Positions 47,780 through 56,814 of a stretch of 64,000 nt of DNA are shown here, one piece after another. The stretch covers positions 496,001 to 560,000 of the forward strand of contig NZ_AXAU01000001.1 of NCBI RefSeq assembly GCF_000472965.1, read 5' to 3'. Source of the stretch: Bradyrhizobium murdochi (GTDB lineage Bacteria > Pseudomonadota > Alphaproteobacteria > Rhizobiales > Xanthobacteraceae). The translations under genes were made by a program, and so were the position numbers. Positions within the stretch are counted from its first letter, which is position 1; every line of letters begins with the position of its first letter. The notes under the pieces were generated by a model. That model had not been told where the DNA came from. It made no database searches and worked only from the letters and a program-made list of their open reading frames with translations.

Positions 47780-48592
47780 TCAAGGCGCCCGCGAAAGCTG
47801 CGTCGCGAAATAGCCGATGGTCTTTGCGTAGACCTCGCTCCTGTTCCACTCCTTGATCGCAGCGAAATTGGCGCTGCCAGGTTCCCAATCCTTGCCGCGC
47901 TGCCAGCCGTGGTTGGCGAGGAAGTTGGCGGTCGAGGCCAGCACGTCGGGTGGGCTGCGCAGGAGGTCGCGGCGGCCGTTGCCGTCGAAGTCGACCGCGA
48001 ACTTGATGTAGGACGACGGCATGAACTGGGTCTGGCCGATTTCGCCGGCCCAGGCGCCGCGCATTTCCTGCGGCGCGATATCGCCGCGTTCGACGATGCG
48101 TAGTGCGTCCATCAACTCGGCCTTGAACAGGTCGGCGCGGCGGCAATCGTAAGCCAGCGTCGCCAGCGCGCGCAGTGTCGGGAATTTTCCGATGTTGACG
48201 CCGAAATCGGTTTCCAGGCCCCAGATCGCCACCAGCACTTCGCCGGGCACGCCATACGCTTGTTCGATGCGCCCGAGCACCGAGCCGTATTGCTTGAGCA
48301 TGTTGGACCCACGCGTCAGCCGCGGCGGGACCATGCGGCCGGAGAATTCCTCAAAACTCTGGCTGAAGACCTTTTGCGATTGGTCGCGGGCCAGCACGCT
48401 CTTGTCGAGCGTGACGCCGGTCAAGCCGGCCTGGATGGCGGACGCCGATATTCCCTTGGAGGCCGCTTCCTTTTTGAAGTCTTCCAGCCATGTTTCGAAC
48501 GGGCCCGTGCCGCAGGGCGCACCGAGCGCGGCAGTAGAGGTCAGTAACAGCGCACCCAAGGTCAGGGCGCGCAGGGAAAGGCGAGAGATCAT
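47780..48592 (-). CDS. Lytic murein transglycosylase (MltB family)
   Basis: 270 residues with a signal peptide (MISRLSLRALTLGALLLTSTAALG). The catalytic Glu is in VAIWGLETDFGVNIG, and the GEIGQTQFMPSSYIKFAVDFDGNGRRDL block is the MltB/Slt35 signature for glycan binding. It cleaves the MurNAc-GlcNAc bond of peptidoglycan with anhydro-ring formation. It lacks the C-terminal peptidoglycan-binding domain some relatives carry. Confidence 0.92.
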   Translation of the reverse strand: MISRLSLRALTLGALLLTSTAALGAPCGTGPFETWLEDFKKEAASKGISASAIQAGLTGVTLDKSVLARDQSQKVFSQSFEEFSGRMVPPRLTRGSNMLKQYGSVLGRIEQAYGVPGEVLVAIWGLETDFGVNIGKFPTLRALATLAYDCRRADLFKAELMDALRIVERGDIAPQEMRGAWAGEIGQTQFMPSSYIKFAVDFDGNGRRDLLRSPPDVLASTANFLANHGWQRGKDWEPGSANFAAIKEWNRSEVYAKTIGYFATQLSRAP

Positions 48593-48809
48593 CGTGCCGT
48601 TCGCTCCACGATCGATGCGTCTTCAGCATTAGTGTCGACGCCACGCCGAATGTTCGAAGCAAGGTCGGCCAAAACAAGGCTTATCTAGGTGCCCGCAATG
48701 CTATTCCGTTGAATGTGCTCAATTCATCGTTAGTGAGAGGTGAACAGTTAATCCGCTGGTCGGATTCGACCGGCGGATTGATCGATCAGGTTCCGTGCAG
48801 GCCTATACG

Positions 48810-49715
48810 TTATTCCCTGCGCCGCCATGGGAACAGATTGGCCGGGAAGTCGGCAGCAGGCTTGCGTTCGCGGTGCGCGCGGGGCGGAAGCGGTTGCGGG
48901 TTGAGTTCCGGCTCTATCGTCTCGCGATAGAGATGCCAGGTAGCGTGCCCGAGCAGCGGGATGATGACGGCAAGGCCGAGGAAGAACGGCAACGTTCCCG
49001 CGACCAGCAGCACCGCGACGATCAAGCCCCAGGCAGCCATCGGCACCGGGTTATGTGCGACCGCGCGCAGCGAGGTCACCATCGCATCGCCAGCGCCGGC
49101 ATGACGTTCCAGCATCAGTGGGAACGAAACCACGCTGATGCAGAGCGCGACGAGGGCAAACAGGAAGCCGACGCCGCAGCCAACCACGATTAGCCACCAG
49201 CCTTGTGGCGTCGTCAGCACGCGCGTCGCGAAATCGGAAAAGCCGGTCACTCCCTCATAGCCGAACGCAGCGATGTAGATCGCCTGCGCGGTCGCCACCC
49301 AGGTCACAAAAAGTGCCAGCAGCAGCACGCCGAACCCGAGCATCGCGCCGAACGACGGCGAACGCAGCACCTCGAGCGCATCCCAGGCAGTTGCCTGTTC
49401 GCCGCGTTCGCGACGGCGGCTCATCTCGTAAAGGCCGAGCGCCGCGAATGGGCCGATCAGGGCGAAGCCTGCGGCCAGCGGAAACAACAGCGGTATGACA
49501 GAATAGCCGAGAACGGCGCGTGCCAGCACCAGTCCGAGAACGGGATAGATCACACACAGGAGGATGGCGTGGCTTGGCACTGCCTTGAAATCCTCCCAGC
49601 CGCGCCGCAACGCGCGACCGAGTTCGGCGAAGCCGATGGTTCGGATGACTGGCGCGGCAGCGGCATCCGGTGCGCGCTGCGCCATCGATGTGACATTGCC
49701 GTGATAGGTGGCCAT
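48810..49715 (-). CDS. DUF2189 multi-pass membrane protein
   Basis: 301 residues from MATYHGNVTSMAQRAP, after gagggagcg; an ATG 15 codons upstream is less likely. About six hydrophobic segments, with the family block TIGFAELGRALRRGWEDFKAVPSHAILLC at the start and LMLERHAGAGDAMVTSLRAV in a cytoplasmic loop. Sometimes labelled as cytochrome oxidase subunit I-like, but no heme or copper ligands are evident. The function is unknown. Confidence 0.8.
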   Translation of the reverse strand: MATYHGNVTSMAQRAPDAAAAPVIRTIGFAELGRALRRGWEDFKAVPSHAILLCVIYPVLGLVLARAVLGYSVIPLLFPLAAGFALIGPFAALGLYEMSRRRERGEQATAWDALEVLRSPSFGAMLGFGVLLLALFVTWVATAQAIYIAAFGYEGVTGFSDFATRVLTTPQGWWLIVVGCGVGFLFALVALCISVVSFPLMLERHAGAGDAMVTSLRAVAHNPVPMAAWGLIVAVLLVAGTLPFFLGLAVIIPLLGHATWHLYRETIEPELNPQPLPPRAHRERKPAADFPANLFPWRRRE

Positions 49716-50006
49716 GGTCGCTCCCTCACGGCCGCATTGCGTGCCAATCGAAAGACGCACACGCGCCGTTTCATAAAACGATCACGATCAAGCCAGACGC
49801 GAAGACAGAGGATGGAACTGGGCCATGTCGCGAACTGTCGAGATAGGATACTTCCAAACAGCAACAAACGCACTCACGCTTAGGTGAATGTTTCATTGGC
49901 AAGCTTCCCTTAGGTGGCTAGACTTGCAACCGATCCCGGCGTGGTGCTGCCGGTCAAACAGTGCCGCCCAAGACTCACCCCATCCTCAACTCATTGGGAG
50001 CGAACG

Positions 50007-50387
50007 ATGAGCATTTTCGGAAAAATCATGAGCGCGATCTTCGGCACCAAGGCAGATGCCGCGCCGGCTGGCGGCGGTGCGGCTGCGGGAGGCGGCTCAT
50101 CCCCCGGTGCGGCCGCTGCACCTGCGGCGACTGTCGACGTCGCGCCGATCCTCGATCAGGCAGTGAAGGCCAAGGGTGAGAAGCTGGAGTGGCGCACCTC
50201 GATCGTCGATCTGATGAAGGCGCTCGACATCGATTCCAGCTTCGCCGCGCGCAAGGATCTTGCGAAAGAACTCGGCTACACCGGGGACAGCAACGATTCC
50301 GCCAGCATGAACATCTGGCTGCACAAGCAGGTCATGGCCAAGCTGGCCGCCAATGGCGGCAAGCTGCCGCCTGATATCAAGCACTGA
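50007..50387 (+). CDS. DUF3597 domain protein
   Basis: 126 residues from MSIFGKIMSAIFGTKADA, preceded by gggagcgaacg; the frame open upstream was rejected. A Gly/Ala/Pro-rich linker (residues 17-45) leads to a compact C-terminal domain: VDVAPILDQAVKAKGEKLEW, IVDLMKALDIDSSFAARKDL, ELGY, and MNIWLHKQVMAKLAANGG. The last block is diagnostic for DUF3597, a family of unknown function. An intrinsic terminator follows. Confidence 0.85.
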   Translation: MSIFGKIMSAIFGTKADAAPAGGGAAAGGGSSPGAAAAPAATVDVAPILDQAVKAKGEKLEWRTSIVDLMKALDIDSSFAARKDLAKELGYTGDSNDSASMNIWLHKQVMAKLAANGGKLPPDIKH

Positions 50388-50410
50388 CGCTTCGCTTGGT
50401 CCTGACATGC

Positions 50411-50442
50411 GAAGGTCCGCCGCGGCGCGGGCCTTCTTTTTT
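50411..50442 (+). terminator. Intrinsic terminator of the DUF3597 gene
   Basis: Arms GAAGGTCCGC and GCGGGCCTTC (10 pairs with one G-U), 4-base loop, followed by a run of six T. The clearest Rho-independent terminator in the window. Confidence 0.8.
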
Positions 50443-50545
50443 GGTGCGATTGTAACGCAGCAAAACGCGTAACGGTATCTACTTCGTGGAGAAAACGCTG
50501 TAGATGCGGGCGGACAAGAAGACTCATAAAACAAGGAGGATCCCA

Positions 50546-51337
50546 ATGAGCAATGTTGATCGCAGGACCATTCTGGCCACGGGCGCGCTGGCGCTGGCGG
50601 GTACGGCGGCGCAAGTGGGCACGGCCGCAGCGCAGGTCGGCTCGAAATCGATTTTTTCGGTTGGCACGACGACCATTCCCATCGCCGGCGAGACCGATGT
50701 TTTTCCGGTGCGGCGAATCTATTGCATTGGGCGCAACTATGCCGCGCATGCCCGCGAAATGGGCTCGGATCCCAATCGCGAGCCGCCGTTCTTCTTTCAA
50801 AAGCCAACCGACGCGATCCAGAATGTCGCCATCGGAACGGTTGGCGATCATCCGTATCCGTCGCTCACCAAGAACTATCATTATGAGGTAGAGCTGGTGG
50901 CAGCGCTGAAATCGGGCGGCACCAAAATCCCCGTGGAGCAGGCGCTCGATCATGTCTACGGCTATGCGTTAGGCCTCGACATGACGCGGCGCGATCTGCA
51001 GCGGGCAATGGGCGACGAGAAGAAGCCATGGGAAATCGGCAAGAGCTTTGATCGCTCCGCGGTGCTCGGGCCGATTCATCCAGCCACGAAGACCGGCCAT
51101 TTTACCAAGGGCGCGATCTCGCTTGCGGTGAATGGCACCGTCAAGCAAAACTCCGATCTGCGGAATATGATCTGGAACGTGGCGGAGCAAATCGCCAAGC
51201 TTTCGGAAGCTTTCGAGCTCAAGGCGGGTGACATCATCTATTCGGGCACGCCGGAAAATGTCGGTCCCGTCGTGAAGGGCGACGTTGTCCTGTGCAAGCT
51301 CGAGGGCCTACCGGATATGTCGATCCGGATTACGTGA
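50546..51337 (+). CDS. Tat-exported fumarylacetoacetate hydrolase (FAH)-family protein
   Basis: 263 residues; the ATG at 50546 follows a perfect acaaggaggatccc site. N-terminus MSNVDRRTILATGALALAG is a twin-arginine signal (R6-R7) with an Ala-rich cleavage zone near residue 30. The mature part is FAH-like: RRIYCIGRNYAAHAREMG, PFFFQKPTDAI, metal ligands E114 and E116 in YHYEVELVAAL and D145 in GLDMTRRDLQ, and DIIYSGTPENVGPV. FAH enzymes hydrolyse C-C bonds in 2,4-dioxo acids such as fumarylpyruvate and are normally cytoplasmic, so export is unusual. Substrate unknown. Confidence 0.85.
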   Translation: MSNVDRRTILATGALALAGTAAQVGTAAAQVGSKSIFSVGTTTIPIAGETDVFPVRRIYCIGRNYAAHAREMGSDPNREPPFFFQKPTDAIQNVAIGTVGDHPYPSLTKNYHYEVELVAALKSGGTKIPVEQALDHVYGYALGLDMTRRDLQRAMGDEKKPWEIGKSFDRSAVLGPIHPATKTGHFTKGAISLAVNGTVKQNSDLRNMIWNVAEQIAKLSEAFELKAGDIIYSGTPENVGPVVKGDVVLCKLEGLPDMSIRIT

Positions 51338-51394
51338 GCGTGCCACCTGTCGCCGTCGCGTTCCGCAGGGACGACTGTGGTTTGGTGTGCCACG

Positions 51395-51667
51395 TCACCC
51401 CGTCAGATCGGCAAATTCCGGATTTCTGCGCAGATAATCCACGACAAAGCCGCAGCCGGCGATGACCTTGCGTCCGTCGGCGCGGATCAGTTCGAGGGCG
51501 CCCCTGACCAGCTTAGAAGCGACGCCGCGGCCGCGCAGGGCGCGCGGCGTTTCGGTATGGGTGATGATGACCGCCGCGGGCGTGATGCGATAATTCGCGA
51601 ACGCCACGGCGCCATCGATATCGAGTTCGAAGCGGTTTTGAGCCTTGTTGTCGCGGACGGCGGCCAT
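51395..51667 (-). CDS. GNAT-like N-acetyltransferase (YidJ/Gtn type, 90 aa)
   Basis: 90 residues from MAAVRDNKAQNRFELDIDG; the frame upstream extends 19 codons but has no good ribosome site. Compact GNAT fold with the acetyl-CoA loop LRGRGVASKLVRGALELIRADG and HTETP before it. Shares this form with small YjdJ-like acetyltransferases. Substrate unknown. Confidence 0.8.
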   Translation of the reverse strand: MAAVRDNKAQNRFELDIDGAVAFANYRITPAAVIITHTETPRALRGRGVASKLVRGALELIRADGRKVIAGCGFVVDYLRRNPEFADLTG

Positions 51668-52049
51668 GCAGCGATTCCTGGATGATTCACTGTTTGATTT
51701 AGAGACATGAACCCGCCGGTGCAAACCGCCGACGAACGGACAACTGCCAGGCTGATATGCTGTCTAGAGCCTTGACCACTGCATTGCTGGGCACTGCGGT
51801 GATATCGTCGCAACCGACCACCTCAACGAGCCGGCTCGCACAAGCGCAAAAGCGCGCCGCGGCTCGGTGCAGTGCAATAAGGACGCGTAATCGCACAGGA
51901 ACTTTGCCGGCGAGGTCTTGCAACCGGGGGTGAGGTTCCTACGTCTTTAGAATGACATACGCCGCTGAGGCGGCCGGGTCTGGGTTCGATATCGGAAATG
52001 CTGTGATCGCGGCCGCCGACGTATGCCTCTTTTCAAGGGGAGGTCTACA

Positions 52050-52451
52050 ATGTCGGGCTTTGGTTTCATCAGCAAGCATCGCACATGGGAAGATTGGCTC
52101 GGCATGCTGCTTGGCGTGCTGATCGTGGTATCGCCGTGGTTTCCGTTCTCCAGCCACGACGTGATGGACGCCGAACGCAGCACCATGATCCTCAATACGT
52201 TCGTGATCGGCATGCTGGTCTTCGGTCTGGCCCAGCTTGAATATGTCGCACTGCAGCGCTGGGAGGAGGTGGGGGAGATCGCGCTCGGCCTATGGCTGGC
52301 CGCTTCACCCTTCATCTTCGGCTATGCCGGTGACGACATGCTTCGGGCCTGGCACGTCGCCCTCGGTGGAATCGTCGTCCTGCTGGGCGCGCTTCAGCTC
52401 TGGCAGGATTGGCGCTTGAGCGATCAGGAACTGGCCAATCATCCGCAATAA
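52050..52451 (+). CDS. SPW-repeat membrane protein
   Basis: 133 residues from an ATG at 52050 after ggggaggtctaca. Four hydrophobic segments in two repeats, each ending with the Ser-Pro-Trp/Phe motif: VVSPWFPFS and LAASPFIFGY. SPW-repeat proteins are small integral membrane proteins without known function. An inverted repeat follows at 52457. Confidence 0.8.
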   Translation: MSGFGFISKHRTWEDWLGMLLGVLIVVSPWFPFSSHDVMDAERSTMILNTFVIGMLVFGLAQLEYVALQRWEEVGEIALGLWLAASPFIFGYAGDDMLRAWHVALGGIVVLLGALQLWQDWRLSDQELANHPQ

Positions 52452-52764
52452 TTCTGGAGAGCCCGTCGGCTCCACACATGGCTGGCGGGCTCTCGATTCA
52501 ATTCTAATTCTTGAATGAGACGATAAGCGGGGCGCGGACCGGGGGCGCCGTCGACGGCATCCATGTCGTCGATCTTCCATTGGCCGACGAAAATCATTTG
52601 CGCGGGTTTATGGACGCGAACGGCTGGTCATGGTGATGTCGGTTCGCTGGCCGCGATACTATCATGGCCTGTAACGCCTGACGGCGGATTTGAGCTCACA
52701 GCGGCCTTTCTGCTATCGTTGCCATGAGATGTTCTATTGTCCGAAGCGTGATGGTTGATTTCCT
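52452..52764. other. Intergenic region with inverted repeat
   Basis: About 310 bases. GAGAGCCCG at 52457-52465 pairs with CGGGCTCTC at 52486-52494 and may end transcription of the SPW gene, although no T-run follows. The rest holds the promoter of the acyl-CoA synthetase gene; nothing else was recognised. Confidence 0.5.
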
Positions 52765-54402
52765 GTGACTGAAACGGTGACCATTCCTATCCCGCGCGGC
52801 GGTCTCGCGCGGATGTCGCGCCGGGTGATGAATCTGGCGCATATGCTGACCCAGAATGCCCGCCGCCATGGCGAACGCATTGGCTTCATTTGGGGCGATA
52901 GATCCTGGACCTGGCGCGAGATCGATGGTGCCGTGTCGGCTCTGGCAGCAGGCCTCGCCGCGCGCGGTATCGCCAAGGGCGATCGCATCCTCGTGCATTC
53001 CAAAAATTGCGACGAGATGTTCTGGTCGATGTTCGCGGCGTTTCGGCTCGGCGCAGTCTGGGTGCCGACCAATTTCCGCCTGATGCCGGACGAGGTCGCC
53101 TATCTCGCCAGCGCCTCCGGTGCTAAGGCCTTTTTGTGTCATGGCGATTTTCCGGATCACGCTACGGCGGCAGCCAATCCGGCGCTCGAATTCACCTGGC
53201 GGGTCGGCGAGGGCGCCCTCGGCGAGAAGACGGTCAGTGACGTGATCGCCGAGCATGCCGGCGCCAAGGTCGAGAATGCGGCGGTCGACTACGACGACCC
53301 CTGCTGGTTTTTCTTCACCTCCGGCACGACCGGGCGCTCCAAGGCCGCGGTTCTCACCCATGGGCAGATGGCCTTTGTGGTGACAAATCATCTCGCCGAT
53401 TTGATGCCGGGCACGACGGAGACGGATGCCTCGCTGGTGGTCGCGCCGCTGTCGCACGGCGCCGGCGTGCACCAGCTCGTACAGGCGGCGCGCGGCGTAC
53501 CGACCATTCTGCTGCCGTCGGAAAAATTCGACATCGCGGAAGCGTTCCGGCTGATTGAGGCCCATCGCGTCAGCAACATCTTTACCGTGCCGACGATTCT
53601 GAAAATGATGGTCGAGCATCCGGCGGTCGACAAATATGATCATTCCTCGCTGCGCTTCGTGATCTATGCCGGCGCGCCGATGTATCGCGAGGACCAGAAG
53701 GCCGCGCTGAACAAGCTCGGCAAGGTGCTCGTGCAGTATTTCGGCCTCGGCGAGGTCACCGGCAACATCACGGTGATGCCGGCCAGTCTGCACGACACGG
53801 AGGACGGCCCGCAGGCCCGCATCGGTACCTGCGGCTTCGAGCGCACCGGGATGCAGGTGTCGATCCAGGGCGATGACGGGCGCGAGCTCAAACCGTTCGA
53901 GACCGGCGAGATCTGCGTGATCGGTCCCGCCGTGTTCGCCGGCTATTATGACAACCCCGAGGCCAACGCGAAGGCGTTTCGCGACGGCTGGTTTCGCACC
54001 GGCGATCTCGGCCACATGGACGAGGAGGGATTCGTCTATATCACTGGCCGCGCCTCGGACATGTACATTTCCGGCGGCTCCAACATCTATCCGCGCGAGG
54101 TTGAGGAGAAGATTCTCACCCATCCCGCGATCGGCGAGGTGGCGGTGCTCGGCGTGCCCGACCCGTTCTGGGGCGAGGTAGGGGTCGCCGTCTGCGTCGC
54201 GCGCGAGGGTGCTACTGCCGTGAGCGAAGCGGAGCTTGCCGCATTCCTGGCGCCCAAGGTGCCGCGCTACAAAATGCCGAAACGCTTCTTCTTCTGGGAG
54301 GCGCTGCCGAAATCCGGCTATGGCAAGATTCCGAAGCGGCTGGTTCGCGATGAGCTGGAGGCGAGGGGGCTGCTTGACCTTATCTCCAAGACGGATAGCT
54401 GA
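52765..54402 (+). CDS. Acyl-CoA synthetase (AMP-forming, ANL superfamily)
   Basis: 545 residues from a GTG. The AMP-binding P-loop is FFFTSGTTGRSKAAVLTHG; later VIYAGAPMYREDQ, GLGEVTGN, WFRTGDLGHMDEEGFVYITG, and the C-terminal lysine motif LPKSGYGKIPKRLV are in order. It activates a carboxylic acid with ATP and CoA. The acid could be a fatty, aromatic or malonyl-type substrate. The next gene starts 4 bases downstream. Confidence 0.88.
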   Translation: MTETVTIPIPRGGLARMSRRVMNLAHMLTQNARRHGERIGFIWGDRSWTWREIDGAVSALAAGLAARGIAKGDRILVHSKNCDEMFWSMFAAFRLGAVWVPTNFRLMPDEVAYLASASGAKAFLCHGDFPDHATAAANPALEFTWRVGEGALGEKTVSDVIAEHAGAKVENAAVDYDDPCWFFFTSGTTGRSKAAVLTHGQMAFVVTNHLADLMPGTTETDASLVVAPLSHGAGVHQLVQAARGVPTILLPSEKFDIAEAFRLIEAHRVSNIFTVPTILKMMVEHPAVDKYDHSSLRFVIYAGAPMYREDQKAALNKLGKVLVQYFGLGEVTGNITVMPASLHDTEDGPQARIGTCGFERTGMQVSIQGDDGRELKPFETGEICVIGPAVFAGYYDNPEANAKAFRDGWFRTGDLGHMDEEGFVYITGRASDMYISGGSNIYPREVEEKILTHPAIGEVAVLGVPDPFWGEVGVAVCVAREGATAVSEAELAAFLAPKVPRYKMPKRFFFWEALPKSGYGKIPKRLVRDELEARGLLDLISKTDS

Positions 54403-54406
54403 GGCG

Positions 54407-55264
54407 ATGCGCAGCGTCGCGCAGCCCGGGCCGCCAGCGCCCGAGCGCATCCAATGGGTCGAGGCGCGGGGACGGGCGTTCTCGTTCACGCTGCAGGCGG
54501 GCCTTCCGCTGCTCGAGGCCGCGCGCCGCGGCTTTGCCGAAGCCGGCTTTTCCGGTGGTGTGTTGGGCATGCGGGGAGGGGCGCTTGGGCCGTTTGCCTA
54601 TGTGATGCCAGCGCTGTCGAAGACCGGCGCCAATGCCGCGTTCTACAGCGATACGTTCCGGCCGTCCGGCATCACGCGGCTGAAGCTCGGCGCGATGACG
54701 CTCGGCGAGCGCGACGGCGCGCCGTTCTTCCATTGCCACGGGCTGTGGACCGAGACAGACGGACATCTGCACGGCGGCCACATTCTTCCCGAGGAAAGCG
54801 TCGTCGCCGAATCGTTCGCGGTGGAAGCATTCGGCATCGACGGCGCGATGTTTGTGGCTGAGCCCGATCCCGAAACCAACTTCAAATTGTTCGGGCCGGT
54901 GGCGCGCGCGAGCACGGACGCCGAGACCACGAGCCGCGCCTTTGCGCTGCGGCTGCGGCCGAACCAGGATTTTGCAGCGGCGCTGGAGACTTTCTGCCGG
55001 CAGCACGGAATCCTGCGTGCGCGGATTCACGGCGGCGTCGGCTCCACCATCGGCGCGCATTTCACCGATGGCCGAACCGTGGTGCCGTTTGCGACCGAGC
55101 TTGCGATCAAGGCCGGCACGATCGCGCCCGGCGCCGACGGCATACTGCAGGCTGAGCTCGATGTCGCGCTGGTCGATTATCTCGGCGGCATCGCCGAGGG
55201 ACGGCTGATGCGCGGCGACAATCCGGTGCTGATGACGATGGAGCTCGTGCTGGAGGTGGTGTGA
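54407..55264 (+). CDS. PPC/DUF296-domain protein (two domains)
   Basis: 285 residues, starting 4 bases after the acyl-CoA synthetase stop. Two PPC (DUF296) domains at about 16-150 and 160-283. The first carries the metal-like signature FHCHGLWTETDGHLHGGHI (H109, H111, H125). The second is divergent, with RARIHGGVGSTIGAHFTDG. In plants PPC domains accompany AT-hook DNA-binding proteins; bacterial ones are stand-alone and uncharacterised. The tight coupling to an acyl-CoA synthetase suggests a metabolic role. The start was chosen because the longer frame lies inside the previous gene. Confidence 0.8.
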   Translation: MRSVAQPGPPAPERIQWVEARGRAFSFTLQAGLPLLEAARRGFAEAGFSGGVLGMRGGALGPFAYVMPALSKTGANAAFYSDTFRPSGITRLKLGAMTLGERDGAPFFHCHGLWTETDGHLHGGHILPEESVVAESFAVEAFGIDGAMFVAEPDPETNFKLFGPVARASTDAETTSRAFALRLRPNQDFAAALETFCRQHGILRARIHGGVGSTIGAHFTDGRTVVPFATELAIKAGTIAPGADGILQAELDVALVDYLGGIAEGRLMRGDNPVLMTMELVLEVV

Positions 55265-55285
55265 GGACGATTTCTCACGACGGGC

Positions 55286-55389
55286 TGTCATGCCCCGCGA
55301 AGGCGGGGCATCCAGTACGCTGCGGCTTATCGCTCAATCACTACTGTCTCTGGAATACTGGGTCACCCGCTTTCGCGGGTGACGACGGT
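55286..55389. repeat. Palindromic intergenic repeat, family B (copy 3)
   Basis: tgtcatgccccgcgaaggcg at the left, tgggtcacccgctttcgcgg and gtgacgacgg at the right. It lies between the convergent PPC and porin genes. Confidence 0.8.
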
Positions 55390-55412
55390 TCGTGTCAGAT
55401 CGTACCAAGGAC

Positions 55413-56081
55413 TCACCTGAAGTGATAGTTCACCCCGACTTTGATGGTGTGAAAATCGACCGTACCGGAGTCAAACACGTCGCCGCCCAGATTGTAGGTC
55501 TCGCTGCCGAGGCTGGTGTACATGTATTCGGCCTTGGCCGACCAGTTCGGCGTGAACAAATATTCGAGGCCGCCGCCGATGGTGTATCCGGTGTGAGACT
55601 GGCTATCCGAAAGCGACACGCCGAGCGCGGGCACTGAAAGGGAGTCCTTTCTGTTGGCCCACGCAAAACCGCCCTTGGCGTAGATGAGGGCCGCATCCAA
55701 TGCGAAGCCCGCGCGGCCGGTCACGCTGCCGAACGAGTTGATCTTGAGTTCCTCCGTGGCCAGGACGCCCCCGCCGATGTCTGCGGTGAGGCTGTCCTTG
55801 ATGCTGGCGCCGGCGGCGTCGACTTCGACACCGAATACGAACTGGCTACCGGGAAGCTGCCAGTTGTAGCCGATAGTGCCGCCGCCGAAGCCGCCGCCGC
55901 CATCGCCCTCGCTCTCCCAGCCGTAGCCGCCCATCGCGCCGATATAGAAGCCGGACCAGTTATACGCCGCAACCACCGCCGCCGGGGGAGCCGCCTTGGC
56001 GTAGGGCCGCGCCCGCAGGTCGGCGGCCGAGGCCGCGGTCGCGACCGAAAGAGCCACACCAGCTAAAAGTAGTCGTTTCAT
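55413..56081 (-). CDS. Omp25/Omp31-type outer-membrane protein (1)
   Basis: 222 residues from the ATG at 56081; a longer frame includes non-coding repeats. Signal peptide MKRLLLAGVALSVATAASA, then ADLRARPYAKAAPP. An eight-stranded beta-barrel begins with NWSGFYIGAMGGYGWES and ends with KVGVNYHFR, the C-terminal aromatic outer-membrane sorting signal. Related to Brucella Omp25/31 and to the two genes at 61486 and 62422, probably by duplication. Confidence 0.88.
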   Translation of the reverse strand: MKRLLLAGVALSVATAASAADLRARPYAKAAPPAAVVAAYNWSGFYIGAMGGYGWESEGDGGGGFGGGTIGYNWQLPGSQFVFGVEVDAAGASIKDSLTADIGGGVLATEELKINSFGSVTGRAGFALDAALIYAKGGFAWANRKDSLSVPALGVSLSDSQSHTGYTIGGGLEYLFTPNWSAKAEYMYTSLGSETYNLGGDVFDSGTVDFHTIKVGVNYHFR

Positions 56082-56411
56082 ATTTTGTCCCCTGAAGTTG
56101 AACACTCGTATAACCCCCTGCAGGCCCCATAACGGACCGATTGCACCGGCATGGTGACGTATCGTTTTCGGAAAGCGGGCGCGAACGCGCCCCCAAAGAG
56201 CCGTTTGCAAGCGACGTTTGCGCGGATGTGAGAACGTCGTTCGCAGGTTAACCATACGTCATGTATGCCGGCAAAAATTGGACCGAAGCGCGTTCGCTCA
56301 TTGGCGTGGACAGGTTGCTATTTCGACAGCAGTGCGGCGACGTGTGGCGTGGAGTGCGTTCTCGATTTGCGCGCGCGCGCGAGAGAGAGAGAGGGGCAGG
56401 TAGGCCTCGCG
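56082..56411. other. Intergenic region with GC/GA dinucleotide run
   Basis: About 330 bases between the porin gene and the WYL-like gene. It includes an alternating (GC)n-(GA)n tract at about 56369-56395 (gcgcgcgcgcgc then gagagagagaga), unusual for this window. The porin promoter must lie at the left part. No gene recognised. Confidence 0.55.
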
Positions 56412-56735
56412 TCAGCGCCGCTTTCGAACGTGAACGTTGATGTCGAGATCGATCTCGTTGACGCAGGTCTGCGTCGTGCGATGCGAGCGGCCCTCGTGCC
56501 AGCGGCCCGGGCGCGTGCGCGCATCTCTGACATTCGCGAGCTTCAGGCAGCGCCATTGCGGCAACGGGCCACTGCTTTCGCCAGCAAACTGCCAAGCGAG
56601 CACGACCTCTTCGCCGCTCTTGTTGGTGCCGATGATGTGCGGGCATAGTTCGCGGACGCGGCCGTCATAGACGCAGACGACCTGCTGCTCACCGAGGATG
56701 GCATTGCGGAAGAGGGTGTAGGCGGCGCTCGGCAT
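56412..56735 (-). CDS. Small WYL-like hypothetical protein
   Basis: 107 residues from MPSAAYTLFRNAILGEQQ; a longer frame starts 27 codons upstream and overlaps the next gene's start region. It resembles a stand-alone WYL-type sensory domain: AILGEQQVVCVYDGRVRELCPHIIGTNKSGEEVV, then a PLPQWRCLKLANVRDARTR block. WYL domains bind ligands or nucleic acid in bacterial regulators. It lies divergent from the AAA ATPase gene. Low certainty on the family. Confidence 0.55.
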   Translation of the reverse strand: MPSAAYTLFRNAILGEQQVVCVYDGRVRELCPHIIGTNKSGEEVVLAWQFAGESSGPLPQWRCLKLANVRDARTRPGRWHEGRSHRTTQTCVNEIDLDINVHVRKRR

Positions 56736-56814
56736 CGGCAGGGTACCATCTAGGATTGTACACCATTGTCTGTATAACCCTTCCGAATGACTTTGTTCCG
56801 CGGGGCTGCGAACC

